DNA of 64,000 bases from Ixodes scapularis (taxonomy: Eukaryota; Arthropoda; Arachnida; Ixodida; Ixodidae). Of the stretch, positions 10,694-21,565 are shown in pieces. Numbering within the stretch: position 1 is the stretch's first letter; each line of letters starts with the position of its first letter. Under the pieces are notes generated by a model. That model made no database searches. It saw only the letters and a program-made list of their open reading frames with translations, and was not told where the DNA came from. Where the stretch lies: NCBI RefSeq assembly GCF_016920785.2, contig NW_024609846.1:105142831-105206830 (forward strand), in the 5' to 3' direction. The position numbers and the translations under genes were made by a program.

Positions 10694-13395
10694 AGTCTAA
10701 CGAGAAGCGCGAATTAAAAAAATGCAGGCCATCGACAGTCTCTTTCTGGAACCCGTAAAGTCATGATGGCTCGCCGCCGCAGGATGACACAAGGAAGGAT
10801 GGCAAATGAGGGGGCAATTTTGTTTGGATAAATGCCCGTATGAAGGGGTGCTTGTGATCGCGTAGAAAAAAGAACCGTGACACCAACCGTCGCATAAACA
10901 AATGTGATAACCCTAGTCCCGCGTTACTCACACGACGAAACAGATTATCACGCCTCAAAGGCTCCCAAGACGATTCCCAGGTAAAAGCTGCGAACACGCA
11001 ATGAAACTTTTGCACATTCATACGGGCAAAATGAATAACTTGCAGCATTTACCATAATTTTGCAATAAGAAAAACATTACAGACAGTCGCACGGGTGGAA
11101 ATGGACAGGTCATGCTTCTTCCAACGAGAAGCGCGCCTGTCGTGGTCAGTTCCGACACCCGACCAGTAGCGTTTGTTTTCGCGATAACAACTGAGTGGCA
11201 CGTCAAGGTATATAGCACGGTTCGCAATCCCAGCTAATGCCTCCCTACTCTGAAGGCGTTGTGGCCCGCGCCCCACGCAAAAAACCACGTCACTTAAACC
11301 AGTTGATGACCGCACCTGTGGCCCTCACAAAAATAATCAACCAAACTGCGGCGCTAACGCTCTGTATATACCGACGAAAAATCGCAACGTCGTCTGCGTA
11401 ACTTATAACTTTCACTTGAGCACCGCCCAAACTAAATCCCCGACACTGTTCGCTGTTCAGCTCGCACAAACAGAAAAGCTCCAAGTATTCATTAAAAAAT
11501 AAAGGCGACAAAGGGCACCCCTGTTTCACGGAGGAACGAACACTTGTTGCTTCAGTTAACTCCTTGTTAACGATAAGTCTCGTCGTGCAGTCCTTGTAAG
11601 CCATTTTGGCACCCACATAGATAACTGAAACAACATTGACTCGCTCCAGAACGTAAAAAAAAAAACCGTCGTGTTTAACACGATCAAAAGCTTTGTCGAG
11701 ATCGATCTGAAGTATGGCAACTTGGTCCACGCCGTCATCACATGCCTCTAAAGTACTAACCGCCACATGAATGCTCTTCGATATGAAGCGGCCCTGTATT
11801 CCACAGGTCTGGTGTTCACCTATGAGTTGACGGTTACACAGCGTTGTAGGTCGGTAACCTGGAACTTTCCGTAGCTTACCGACATCCTCACTTTTGGGGA
11901 TTAAAACTGTGTACGCTCGTGTGAACAAACGTGGTAACATTTCACATTTACACGCTTCAGAAAAAAACACGCAACAAAAAAGTGGCTACAGTGCTTTTAA
12001 ACTGTAAAAAAACTCCGCCCCTAAACCATCTGGGCCCGTCGTCTTTGAGTTGGGCAGATCGTGAATGGCCCTTTCCATCTCCTGTCTGGTGATAGCATCC
12101 TCGAGCCTTTCCTGCTCCTCTCGGTCGAGCTGAGGAAGAGACTCAAGTAGTCTCTCGCACGCGGGGTCCTTCCTTCCATCGACTTGGCTATCAAAGAGCT
12201 GCTGATAGCACTTGACGAAAGCTTTTTCGGTCCTACTTGGGCTCGCCTTTTCATCAGCCAGGGCGCGTCTCCGTCGGTTGCTCTCCTAACAAATACTTTT
12301 CCGAGCGAGTTCGGACTACGGCACCCCGGTAACGTTCACGGTTCAACTCGGCTAAGCGCTCCTTGACTCCTTCAAAATCTTTAAGACCAACGCCAGGATT
12401 TTCACACTCAGATCTCGACAGTATTGCCAAGTCGGCGTTTAAGCTGCTTTCATCGCGTCAAATTTCAAACGCTAAAGTTGACGATCTTTCCACAGCTGTC
12501 ATTCTAAACTCTTGTTTGAGGTGTTCCCACTTCTCAAAAACGTCGTCCCCCATTTGTTCACGCGAAATTTGGAAAATGCTGTCTACTGCTTCAAAGAAAG
12601 TTTCATCACTCAGCAGCTTTAAGTTAAGTTCTCAGAGTTTCCAGTTAAACAGCTTCGGTGGCGCCCTGTCACATATAAATTTTACTACCAAAAATGGTAA
12701 CAAAAAAAAATTAAAAAAAGCAGGCGTGACGCGGCATTTTCGCAACATGGTTGCTACTGAAGCCGTACACTCGATCTAATCGCGCGTGCGAGTTTGCTTG
12801 GAAATGTGTGAAACGAATCTCTGACGTTTCGTTCCCCCCCTCACGGTTCCGGCATCTACCAAATCAAAATCCTCGAGGAGCTCGCTCTTGATGGGAACAC
12901 TTCTATCTGCTCGCCGCTGGTACGGCGACCTATCTACTGATCTCATGACGCAGTTAAAATCGCCTAAAAGCACAACGTTCCTACCGCATTCTACAAAACG
13001 GCGTAAGCCGAAAAAAAAAAAAGAAACCCGGTCTTTCACCGTGCTGGGGGCATATATACAAATAAGCCGCCAGCGAACTGTTGCGAAATGAAAATCGCAC
13101 TGAATACAACGCCCTTCGTCGTCAGTCGTGACGCTCAGCTCCGACAAGGGCAAGGACTTCCTCAAGAACAAAAAACAACCTCCCGGAAGACCGACAGCAT
13201 GAGTAACGCGAACCTCCTACGTGAGTAATAAGGGTTTCAGTGCGTTGGCTACCTGCTCCTCTCAGCCATCGTGGTTTCTCGCACTGCTAAGAAATCGGGT
13301 CTCTCCCTAAATAGCAAACGCTGTTCTTGGTACTGTTTCTTGCGTGAGCTAAGACCGCGAACATTTAGCGTTGCTACATTGATGGCTGTCTCGAG
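10694..13395 (-). pseudogene. Endonuclease and reverse transcriptase part of the L1/Tx1-like ORF2
   Basis: Reading the minus strand from about 13390, the endonuclease begins with NVATLNVRGLSS. It continues through 13171-12776 with RLICIYAPS, LLGDFNCVMRSVDRS and a segment near 12770-12720 reading DRVYGFSSNHVAK. A linker with LPNSKTTGPDGLGAEFF follows (about 12055-12005). The RT (11970-11290) has GYRPTTLCN, ILQIDLDKAFDRVKH, SSVKQGCPLSPLF and the catalytic YADD. The stretch 11048-10761 (WESSWEPLRRDNLFRR...GLGLSHLF) is the post-RT region typical of this clade. Several frameshifts and stops break it. No RNase H domain is seen, in contrast to the two I-group elements here. Confidence 0.8.
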
Positions 13396-13399
13396 CGTA

Positions 13400-13646
13400 C
13401 AAATAGTAGAGAGTCACTACGCAGCACTTGCCTTCACGATCTTTCGAATTCCTCGTCACCAGACGTTGCCGCCTTACTGACTGTCGCCTCGCGGCCTTCC
13501 GTCCGGGAGTGTATAAGGCACCGACTTAACGCGTCACCTCCTGTTTTTCTCTATCCCCACCCAAGGGTCTCGTCCTTGACGAGAACGCCTTCAAGATCCT
13601 TCACCGCCGGCGGGGGACAGGCGGTCGGAAGGACCGCAACGGCCTC
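13400..13646 (-). pseudogene. Tail of the L1/Tx1-like ORF1 and ORF1-ORF2 spacer
   Basis: From 13643 downward the minus strand reads EAVAVLPTACPPPAVKDLEG and then a stop. After a shift, AATSGDEEFERS-like sequence follows, about 100-200 bases before the endonuclease start. This is what the end of ORF1 should look like. The block abuts the left inverted terminus of the 7.9-kb DNA transposon, and the rest of ORF1 lies on that transposon's other side. Confidence 0.5.
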
Positions 13647-13690
13647 CCCTAGTAGCACCGAATGTTGCCACAATGTTACTGGAATGTGGT
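13647..13690 (+). repeat. Left terminal inverted repeat of the 7.9-kb transposon
   Basis: It begins CCCTAGTAGCAC and continues with ATGTTGC, AATGTTACTG and AATGTGG. Its counterpart at 21522-21565 is inverted, with T/C transitions in the AATGTT/AACGTT words, as expected from CpG decay of a common AACGTT motif. Confidence 0.8.
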
Positions 13691-13780
13691 CCGCCAACGT
13701 TGTGTATACGTGGCTAATGTCCGCAAAATGTCATGTCGCTGGAACGTTATCTGAAAACATTCCCGCAACATCACAGTAAA

Positions 13781-13905
13781 CATTTGTGCTATGTTATGCC
13801 CTCAACATTGGTGCTATGTTATGCCCTCAACATTTGTGCTATGTTATGCCCTCAACATTTGTGCTATGTTATGCCCTCAACATTTGTGGTATGTTATGCC
13901 CTCAA
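13781..13905. repeat. Five tandem 25-bp units in the left terminal region
   Basis: Units begin at 13781, 13806, 13831, 13856 and 13881. Each reads CATTTGTGCTATGTTATGCC followed by CTCAA, with one or two changes per copy. A degenerate further copy lies near 13966. The array lies about 130 bases from the left end of the 7.9-kb transposon. Subterminal arrays of this kind often bind the transposase, but that is inference. Confidence 0.9.
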
Positions 13906-14009
13906 CATTAGTGGAACATAATTTATTAACATTGTTTATATATTTCTAATGACCACACAGCAAACATTTGTGGTATGTTTTGTCCTCAACATTCGTGTAA
14001 CATTAACTT

Positions 14010-14439
14010 GGTGTCTCAAGTAGCAGCCAGGCTCTTTAAATCAACCGCGAAATTTGGTTTCTTAACCTATTGCGCTAGGAGTTTTTGCAGCGTTGCCCAC
14101 AGGCGGTGCATTTTTTTATTATAAAAATTGCAAAGAGCGAACTTACCTGAGGAAAAAGTAAAGAAAGAAAAAGGGTTAACTCTTTTGGAAATTCAGCGAA
14201 GGCACCAGTCTTCAAACAATAGGGCGCCCTATTTTTGAAGACCGTTGGCTTCGCTGCATTTCCATAGCAGTTAAGTCTTTTTCTTTCTTTATTTTTTCCT
14301 CAGTTAGTTCGCTCTTTGCAATTCTTATAGAAAAAAAATACACCACCTGTGGGCAACGGTGCACAAAATCCTAGCGCGACAGGTTAAGAAACCGAATTTT
14401 GTGGTCGATTTAAAGAGACTGGCCACTATTTGAGACACC
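14010..14439. mobile_element. Full-length foldback MITE with GGTGTCTCAA ends
   Basis: It is an almost complete palindrome of 430 bases. GGTGTCTCAA (14010-14019) pairs with TTGAGACACC (14430-14439), and the arms stay complementary to a centre near the AGGGCGCCCT word at about 14222-14231. Arm identity is moderate, with small indels. It has no coding capacity. It lies inside the 7.9-kb transposon just within the AACATT-rich terminus. I could not define a target duplication. Confidence 0.8.
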
Positions 14440-15232
14440 CAATATATTGCCAATTGACCACTACTTTTCTACATGAGCTACATTATAAAAAAATCAATTT
14501 ACCCACAACAAGGACAGCTAAAAACGGACAAGCACATATACATAGCCGCAGTGTGCTAGCTTCGTTTCTATCTTTCCTCGTCTCGGGCAAATTAGTCGCA
14601 GACTAGCTCTCTCAGCGATTTCACCCCACCTTCGCCTGTGTGAAAGTCGTTCATCAAATAGCACTGCTACTGAACCGCTCTAAGAAGTTATTCACTTCAC
14701 TTGAGAAAACGTGAATACTCTTTTCTGTAATCTGCTTTCAATCATGTCGATCTATCCCAGTTTTATTTCGAGGTAATAGCTTTTATAAAAAGCTCCACTT
14801 TTTTTTAAACTTTTTTCAGCCAATCAAAATGTTTAACTTTCAGATGTTTGTCACTCCAATGTTCTTGCACAAGAAATTTCTGAGCAGAGAAGTCACTAAA
14901 AAAGACATTTAGCCTAATTGTGAAGTAAACTTTGTGAGGGAAACAAAAAATCTTTCTTACGTGACAGAGAAATAAAGAACTTCTGATGACCTTAAAGGAC
15001 AAACATTGATTTTAATTCCCAAAATAATTAGCACTTATAACCAACAAAGGCTAGACACATTTAGCTAATGAATGGGTATATTGAAGATAAAATGTTTGTC
15101 CCAAGTTGCCTTAATACCCAAGTTGACACCTTAGTAACTGTTGAGCACAGCACTTGTTGACAACATGTCGGTTACCAGAAATGTAGCCTGTAATGTATAT
15201 GCCTCACGGAACTCCAAAGCCAAATTTAGCAG

Positions 15233-15435
15233 CTATACTCCGTTTCACCTTCAGTTGAAGCGCAGCATACACTACGAGCCATCCCAGTCAATTTAGCGTC
15301 AAGTCTGATGCGACTTTGAGCTCTGCCTCCCGTTCCACACAACTGGAAAGTCATGTGATACTCTTCCGGCGCTGGATCAGCTGGGATGGCCCATACCGTT
15401 CACTATGCTTTAACTTAAAGTGAAACGGAGCATAG
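15233..15435. mobile_element. Short foldback element (TACTCCGTTTCAC ends)
   Basis: CTATACTCCGTTTCAC (15233-15248) is inverted at 15420-15435 as GTGAAACGGAGCATAG. Complementarity continues for about 55 bases in each arm, to CCATCCCAG/CTGGGATGG. The spacer is about 90 bases. It encodes no protein and lies inside the 7.9-kb transposon. Confidence 0.7.
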
Positions 15436-17320
15436 TGGAGACAGCACTGTAACTATTCAGACTCAATATTTTGAAATTAATTAGTGTTGATTTTCATTTC
15501 TTTTATATTAAACTTTCACAACCCACAAAAGTAAAAGGTTTCATGGATTACCAGTATCCCCAACCATTGGGCAATTGATTTGCGTGATAACTTCTACAAT
15601 TTTTTCTCCAATTGCAAGATTTTGAATTATTTTGGAGTGGATTATCTACTCTCTACAGCAGAAGACTGACTAATAGAACATGCATATCACAAGATGCATC
15701 CCCCCCCCCCCAGACAGTATAATTTCAGCAATATTTTCACTTTGTGACACAATTTAAAGCAGTCCTCCACTCTACTTTTCTCTCTCGCATCTGCTCGTGG
15801 CAAGCAGAGAAGGAAGCAGGGGTTGCTGGGAAAAGTATGCACATCCATCTCCATCACTTCCTTCCAGCCAATAGGAAGTTACAAAAAGAAAGCCATCTCC
15901 TTGAAATAGCAACCACTTTTCAGGCAACCATGTAAAATCAGTCTTGCCAAAATGAGTCTTGCACCCTAAATAGTTATACTTTATTTTTTTCAAGGAAAAT
16001 GCATTTTATGACATGGGTGTCCTATCCATGTCATTCTAACTTGTTCTAACTTTTTTAGTGGCCCTCTAAGAGGCACCTGTCACTGACCATAAAGTAGGAC
16101 GCTTAGAGGAATCCAAAAGATTTGTTGAGATAGGGTTTATTTTCATAAATCTTCCAAGTTTTACATTGCACTCAGTAGAAGCTGTAAGCTCAGCCAACTT
16201 GATTAAAATAAACTGTGAGAAAACATCACGAAAAAGGTTGCAGCAACAGGACCAGACATATACTGCGGAAACATTTGCAGATTCACTAAGAAACATACTC
16301 AACTTCTCAAAAAGTATAATGAGTGGTAACAACCAAGCTTAAGTTAGCAGAAGAAACATGTAGTTTGAAAGTAACTTTGAGTTAAATAAAATTGACTAGA
16401 TATATAAGCAAAGGTGTGTTACAAATGGATCATTCTTGCATCCGTAGGGCAGCTGCAAGAGGAAAAAAAAAAGTAATTACACAGACGAAAATTATAACAA
16501 AAATGTTTACATCCTATTCATAGGCAGTATCGACGTTTACCAGGAATAGGTGCGACAGCTACTCGCTTAGTTCTATATACACAGATATTAGATTGTGAAA
16601 ATAGTGGTAAATAAGTTCAATAAAAAAAAACACTAGAGTAACCTGCCACTGATGTTACCATATCTGTTGCTGCTCAAAGTTATCATAAAACAAACATGTC
16701 ATATTAATGAACAGAGAAGGAAGAGGAACAGTTACATAAAACTAGAGGGCACACAGTCCCTTATCGCCATCTTGAGTGCAGTGTCACCCTTTCTCTACAC
16801 CAAGTGTCATTATTAGCTGTAGATTACTCCCAGAAGTCAAAAACTTATTTTCGGAAACCTCAATGAGACAGGCGAATGTCCTGCTTGTCCTCTGTCAATA
16901 ACATAAACGTCATAATTATTGTGATCAATAAATTACATGGGTCCCCACCCCCTAACCTAAAAAGAGCTGTGCACATGGCAGGCTTCATGTTGCTTGGTAA
17001 TGACATTAACGAGATAAACACTCACTTTTCTCAGTACTGTTTCTAAAGTGCAGTCAAAGTCAGCAAAACAAACTGACATATTAAGGAACATAATTTCCAC
17101 ATCAAAAGTCACTCAATGCCTGGAAAGTAGTTATAAAAGGGAAAGTCAGAGTGAAAGAAGCTGACTATAAACATAATAAGAGTAAAAAAAGTGCTTGCCT
17201 CTTTCTACAAAGTCACCTCTAGGCAAAAGCAGTGCCCTCCTGCAAAAAGCATATTAAAGAGTAAAGCTATACAGGGCGTTTCTTTAATTCTTTACGGAAT
17301 TGAAAAAAAAAAAAAAAAAA
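15436..17320. other. AT-rich interior of the 7.9-kb transposon, no gene seen
   Basis: It has short ORFs only. It contains a 12-base poly(C) run (15700-15711) and several poly(A) runs. I see no family signature on either strand. Confidence 0.5.
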
Positions 17321-18023
17321 AGCTGATAGCTACGTGGATTTGCCTTCAGTGTATGTTTGTGGGGCTTGGAGGGCATTCTATGAGGGGATAAATGTCACAG
17401 TATGTTGGCTAACAAAATTCTGTTAACTTTTTCATAAACGGTTTAATGGGCCACGTTGCAATTGCAGTTTTAAAGGGAGCCATTAGTAAAGGCTAACCCA
17501 ATTATACAGTTTGCAAAAAAAAAAAACATTAAGATATTTATTGTTGAAATTTTGCCTTTCTTCGCTTGATTAAAAACCGCGTGCTGAAAACCGCGCCTGG
17601 TTAGGATTCGTAGAATAGTGAAGGATTTGTTTTTGGTTCATCGTCACTATCTCTACAGCGTGCCTTTCATAGACGCGCCGGCGTCACTCTTCTGAGATTG
17701 TGACAGATGGACAGAAGTGGCTATGTCACTCTTCTACCAAGCATAATGAGGTGCGCGTTTTGAATCAAGCGAAGAACGGCAAAATTTTAACGACCAGTAT
17801 CACAAAGCTCATTGTCTTTTCGCAAATTACCTCCATTGGGATGGGCTTTATTGATTGCTTCCTTTAAAACTGCAATTGCAACATGGCCAATTAAGCCATC
17901 AAATAAAAAGTTAATTATCAGTTTTTGTTAATTAGTGAACATACTTTGACATTTATCTCCTCACCTAATGTACGCCGAGCCCCAGAAACATACAGTGAAG
18001 CGGCATTCACGTAGCTATCAGCT
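17321..18023. mobile_element. Foldback element with AGCTGATAGCTACGTG arms
   Basis: AGCTGATAGCTACGTG (17321-17336) pairs with CACGTAGCTATCAGCT (18008-18023). Further arm matches include the pair near 17451-17477 and 17863-17893, around GCAATTGCAGTTTTAAAGG. The centre, near 17640-17730, carries a pair of related TCTTC-containing words. The arms are imperfect, so the element is old. It may extend left to the ACAGGGCGTTTC word near 17271. It has no coding capacity. Confidence 0.7.
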
Positions 18024-18173
18024 CTTATTTTTAAAAGATTTTGTAAAAAAAAATAAGAAAAAACATTCTGCATGCTCAAATCTTAAAAGCTTGCAAAAAA
18101 AAAAAAAATGGGTTGTGGATATTTAGACAGCGTGATGTTGATCAGCCATTCAAATGATGCGCATACGTCTACG

Positions 18174-18337
18174 CTATAGACGATTGCAAGCTGGGCGACT
18201 GGCCGCCGCCATGTCTCTGCTCGAGCAGGCACGCCCGTGCGATTACGAGCTTGCCAAAGCTACGCTCACCCGCGCCGTTGCACGCGCTTGCACGCATGGG
18301 GCACCACTTGTGGCGCCATGCTTGCAATTGTCTATAG
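18174..18337. repeat. Inverted repeat with an 18-bp arm
   Basis: CTATAGACGATTGCAAGC (18174-18191) and GCTTGCAATTGTCTATAG (18320-18337) are complementary with one mismatch. They enclose a GC-rich spacer of about 128 bases. The hairpin lies just 3' (on the minus strand) of the ORF at 18347-18766. It could be a small MITE or a structure in that gene's transcript. Confidence 0.5.
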
Positions 18338-18346
18338 ATGAGATAT

Positions 18347-18766
18347 TTAGCCAGTGCAGTACAACTGGTAGTCTGGGTCATTCAAGGAAATATCATCGTC
18401 TCCTTCGCAAGTAAATTCGGAGCCTCGTTGACTTTGGACTTCAATCAAACTTTCTGTTGCCTCGGCTTCTGCCGCCGCCGGAAGAGCGCAAACATCTTCA
18501 TCTGTGCTAGAGTCCACAGGATCTATCAGGGAAACGTCATAGTCTTCGTTTGAAGTAACTTCGGAGCCTTGTTGACTTCTGACCTCAATCAAGCTTTCGG
18601 TTGCCTCACCTTCTGTCGTCACCGGAGGAGCGAAAACGTCTTCATCGGTGCTGGAGTCCACGGGATCTTCTTTGCGGTACCTTTCTAGTTCCCTCTGAGC
18701 GTTTTGCGCGATTCTTCTTTTCTGGCGATCGGACAACTCCGACAGCGAACGCTTAACGCGCTCCAT
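18347..18766 (-). CDS. Acidic protein with a tandem 48-residue duplication, probably transposon-encoded
   Basis: The ORF starts at ATG 18766 (MERVKRSLSEL) and runs 139 codons. The first 33 residues are basic (RQKRRIAQNAQREL). Two 48-residue acidic units follow, each starting DPVDSSTDEDV and containing EATESLIEV, at about 18667-18524 and 18523-18380. A truncated third start, DPDYQ, comes next. The two DNA units are tandem 144-bp duplicates, diverged by point changes. I do not recognise the family. The basic head with an acidic Ser/Asp/Glu-rich stretch resembles N-terminal exons of transposon proteins. An AT-rich upstream region (18767-19150) could be its promoter. The ORF may continue through splicing, since a GT follows the DPDYQ codons. 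It is the only credible coding region of the 7.9-kb transposon. Confidence 0.5.
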   Translation of the reverse strand: MERVKRSLSELSDRQKRRIAQNAQRELERYRKEDPVDSSTDEDVFAPPVTTEGEATESLIEVRSQQGSEVTSNEDYDVSLIDPVDSSTDEDVCALPAAAEAEATESLIEVQSQRGSEFTCEGDDDISLNDPDYQLYCTG

Positions 18767-19450
18767 TCTCCACAATAACAAGTAACACAATACCACGTAC
18801 CTTGTTTTGTGTTATTTGCAGGGAGAACGGCGATTGAACGATAGGGCGATGGTGACGATGGTGCGGATAGCGCTTTCAAAAGCCTCGGCCTTGCGCGGGA
18901 ACACTAACGGCTGCGCAAATCTTGGCGCAAACAAAAGAAAAGTGCTACTTCTGGCTATGGCTAGAGACGAAAGGCCTAGAGCCCGATAGAGTCTAGAATG
19001 GCCCCGCTTTCGATCATTTTATTAATGAACAAAATAAATAATTTTATTGTATATAGTACCAAATAACACGTATAATTTTTTTAATTATAAAATTGTTTTT
19101 AGTCACTTTAGCACTTTGGTCGATAATAAAGTTTGGTTGTGTTGGTGAACATTGGTCGACGTCGCTAGGTGACGCAAGCTACCGCTAGTTGCTACTCGTT
19201 ACAAAGGGTATTTATCTATCCATCCAGGCAGCGTACTCAAAATGGCAGCCGTGTTTTCCCGTTCTTCCTAAGCGTTTTTCCAAGCGTTTTTCCGATGACA
19301 CCGATTGAGAGCAGACGAAGTGATCCGCGTACAAGCTTTTCATCATCAGAAGTTTAAAAACTCAGGTTTACGAGTGCTACATCTGTGCATACTCTTTGAT
19401 AGGCGCTTCAGATGAGTGAGTTCATATCGCGGGTGACGAAACTGTAGAAC
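18767..19450. other. AT-rich non-coding stretch upstream of the acidic-protein ORF
   Basis: It is mostly AT-rich (19010-19140). No ORF of a known family is seen on either strand. On the minus strand it lies directly upstream of the ORF starting at 18766. It includes a GGTACGTGG word near 18800 that could act as a splice donor in a 5' exon. Any promoter role is inference. Confidence 0.3.
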
Positions 19451-19451
19451 G

Positions 19452-20065
19452 GAAGCTCTGCGAGCGCTCTACACGGCCCTCGTACTTCCCATTTTGGACT
19501 GGAGTATTGCTCGGCGACCTGGTCCCCGCCCTAGCAGCACCTCTGGGAACGGCTCGAAAGTGTGCAGCGCCGTGCGACACGGATCATCTGTGGCACAGCG
19601 GACGGCTCGTACGATGCACGCCTGGTGTGGGTGCCCTTGGTCGGCGACCCCCCACGAGAGGCGACGGGCCTCACGGATGCGCGCACTGTGCCGGATGCTC
19701 GATGGACCGCTTTCCGGGATCTCGTTGTACTCCGCAGTGCGGACAAGCAAAAGAACTGGGCAGCCTGAGCCTCTCCGTGGGAGGACCACCCGCCACTGCT
19801 AACTCTTCTCTCGCCAACTGGCTTTGAGCTCGTGACGACCAGTGACTTGCACCATTATTTTTCTTGTTGCTGTGTGTGCTTGTTTTGTTTTACCCTACTG
19901 AGTCCCCTTTCTCCTGTCTCCTGCACTGTGGGGGGCGGCCTGCTAGTAGGCGCATATGCATAAGGGTTATCACCTTCTTGTCTAGCCTTGCACGTCGTCG
20001 CATACACGTCAAATCCGTGTGCAAATAAATTACAATCGCAGTTACAATTACAGAAACAAAAACAA
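19452..20065 (+). pseudogene. 5'-truncated non-LTR retrotransposon: RT C-terminus and 3' UTR
   Basis: From 19452 the plus strand reads EALRALYTALVLPILDW. After a frame change it reads LWERLESVQRRATRIICG (from about 19530) and ends at NWAA-stop (19768). The LYTALV-PILD followed by LE-VQRRATR pattern is typical of the end of ORF2 in CR1/RTE/Jockey-like elements. The 3' UTR that follows contains CAAATAAATTACAATCGCAG-like sequence near 20022-20045, which may be the 3' end. 5' truncation is the usual fate of such copies. It sits inside the 7.9-kb transposon. Confidence 0.6.
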
Positions 20066-21240
20066 TGGTGACAAATATTCCTGCACAACTATACACTGCA
20101 TTGACCCTTAAATAAGGTGCAGCAAAGGCTACAGCCACTAGACCGCAGCTTTGCAGCGTGAGACGGCCCTTTGGACATGAGTGAGCGAAAGGGCACGTGG
20201 TGCATGCATCCTGCTTCGTGGGCGCTTGCTCACTGGGGCCATTCGAAAGCTTTTGAGCTTGCTCGTGCTGCATGCAGGTGTAGCTCTACCAAAACTGAAG
20301 TGGCAATTGGGGAGACTGTGCATTCCGTTTACTATTTCTGATTACTGGGAGGCCATGCTCCGTCCATTTTAATTAAATATTCATTAGTTAATTCAGAAAT
20401 TACTTCAGTAAAACAAAACTGCTACATCCATTCAATGGAGCCCTTTACACACAAAAGTACAATAGTTCCCAGACCATAGTCTGCAGACTATACATGCCTA
20501 AAAGTTCATATTTCACTCTGCAGACTATCTGCAGGTGCAGAGGATACAATACATTTTGTGTCTTTCGTTCTAGATATTTTACAATACAATATTTACAATA
20601 TGTTTTGCTTTGCTGAAGTGAGAAACAGGTCATACTGTCAGTGTGTCGTCCAGGCCTTTGATGTCTTGGGGTTGACAGGCTGTTAGCTTAAGTGCCTCCA
20701 GGCAATCTTTGTTTGTCAAGCTTAATCCTCATGAGCTCTGTGATTCACCACGACAAGCGGGCTCAAAAGGACCTCTCCCCATAATGTGGACCGTCTAAGA
20801 AAACAGATATTCAGTTTGAATTTGCCCCTGTGGACTATACACCGAGTGGGGACTGTATAAGAAAAACACTTTTTTCGAGCCAAAATTAACCCTTGTGGGC
20901 TTCACGCCGGGTGCGGACGAAGAAATATTGTAGTGGTTTATTTCCTTAGGGCATTGAGACATTACAGAGTGGAGTGGACAGAAATATCTAATTGCAAACA
21001 AACACATTAAAAACTAAATCAAAATATTGTTAACAAGACCCCGAATTCATTATCACACTGCATCTTTAAATTCGGTGCAATCAGCTATGCCAGCGGTAAG
21101 TAGGGGGGATGATTCTTGCCTAGTGATGACATAGGCGGGAATGACTGACAATAGGTGGAGGTGTGACAAAGGGGGATGTCATTGTGGTGGTGGATCTTAT
21201 GAAATAAATACAGGCGAGATATGTTTCTGCCGACAGAAAG
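20066..21240. other. Interior of the 7.9-kb transposon, no gene seen
   Basis: It has short ORFs only and mixed AT-rich sequence. I see no known family signature. Weak internal repetition exists around 20790-20910 (GTGGACTATACACCGAGTG and GTGGGCTTCACGCCGGGTG). Confidence 0.5.
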
Positions 21241-21521
21241 GCGTGTTGTCCTCTCAAGTTGCGGGATGTTTTTGTAACATTTTATAAGTTATCACAGATG
21301 CATCTCCTTAATGTTACCTTTGAAACATAGGCTCTTTGTTTCTGGATTATATTGCCCTAACATTTCTGCAGCAACATTTCAGTAACATACGTAAAAGTAG
21401 TGTAACGTTGCATCTTACTTGTGTAACATTGTGTTGATGTTTGGAAATAATGTTTTTGCAATATGGTTTTAGTAATATTGTCGTTACATTGTTACACGTT
21501 GCATAACGTTGCACAACATTA

Positions 21522-21565
21522 GCCACGTTGCAGTAACGTTCCTGCAACATCTCGTGCTACTAGGG
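21522..21565 (-). repeat. Right terminal inverted repeat of the 7.9-kb transposon
   Basis: Read on the minus strand it begins CCCTAGTAGCAC and continues with ATGTTGC, AACGTTACTG and AACGTGG. It mirrors 13647-13690. The adjacent 21240-21520 holds many more AACATT/AACGTT words. Confidence 0.8.

Larger units (their letters stand above)
13647..21565. mobile_element. 7.9-kb DNA transposon with AACATT/AACGTT-rich inverted termini, superfamily unassigned
   Basis: The left end reads CCCTAGTAGCAC (13647-13658) and the right end is its exact complement GTGCTACTAGGG (21554-21565). The inverted similarity continues inward: ATGTTGC, then AA(T/C)GTTACTG and AA(T/C)GTGG, in the same order and spacing. About 330 bases at each end are rich in AACATT/AACGTT/TAACATT words. 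The element lies exactly inside ORF1 of the minus-strand L1/Tx1-like element. Only TC/TC (13645-13646 and 21566-21567) could be a target duplication; I see no longer one. One protein-coding ORF with a duplicated acidic unit lies at 18347-18766. No catalytic transposase core is visible. The interior holds several younger foldback inserts. I cannot name the superfamily. Confidence 0.72.

Noticed and set aside
10722..10741. Second nearby CCATCGACAG word as an alternative target duplication of the I-group element
   Set aside because: It matches only 10 bases and lies 40 bases beyond the CAAC tail. The 13-base copy directly after the tail is the better and sufficient match.
13781..13905. Regularly spaced repeats that could suggest a CRISPR array
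   Set aside because: The 25-bp units are directly tandem with no spacers, and the genome is eukaryotic. They belong to a transposon terminus.
18154..18414. 86-codon plus-strand ORF antisense to the acidic-protein ORF
   Set aside because: It overlaps an inverted repeat and the opposite-strand coding region, and has no family resemblance.
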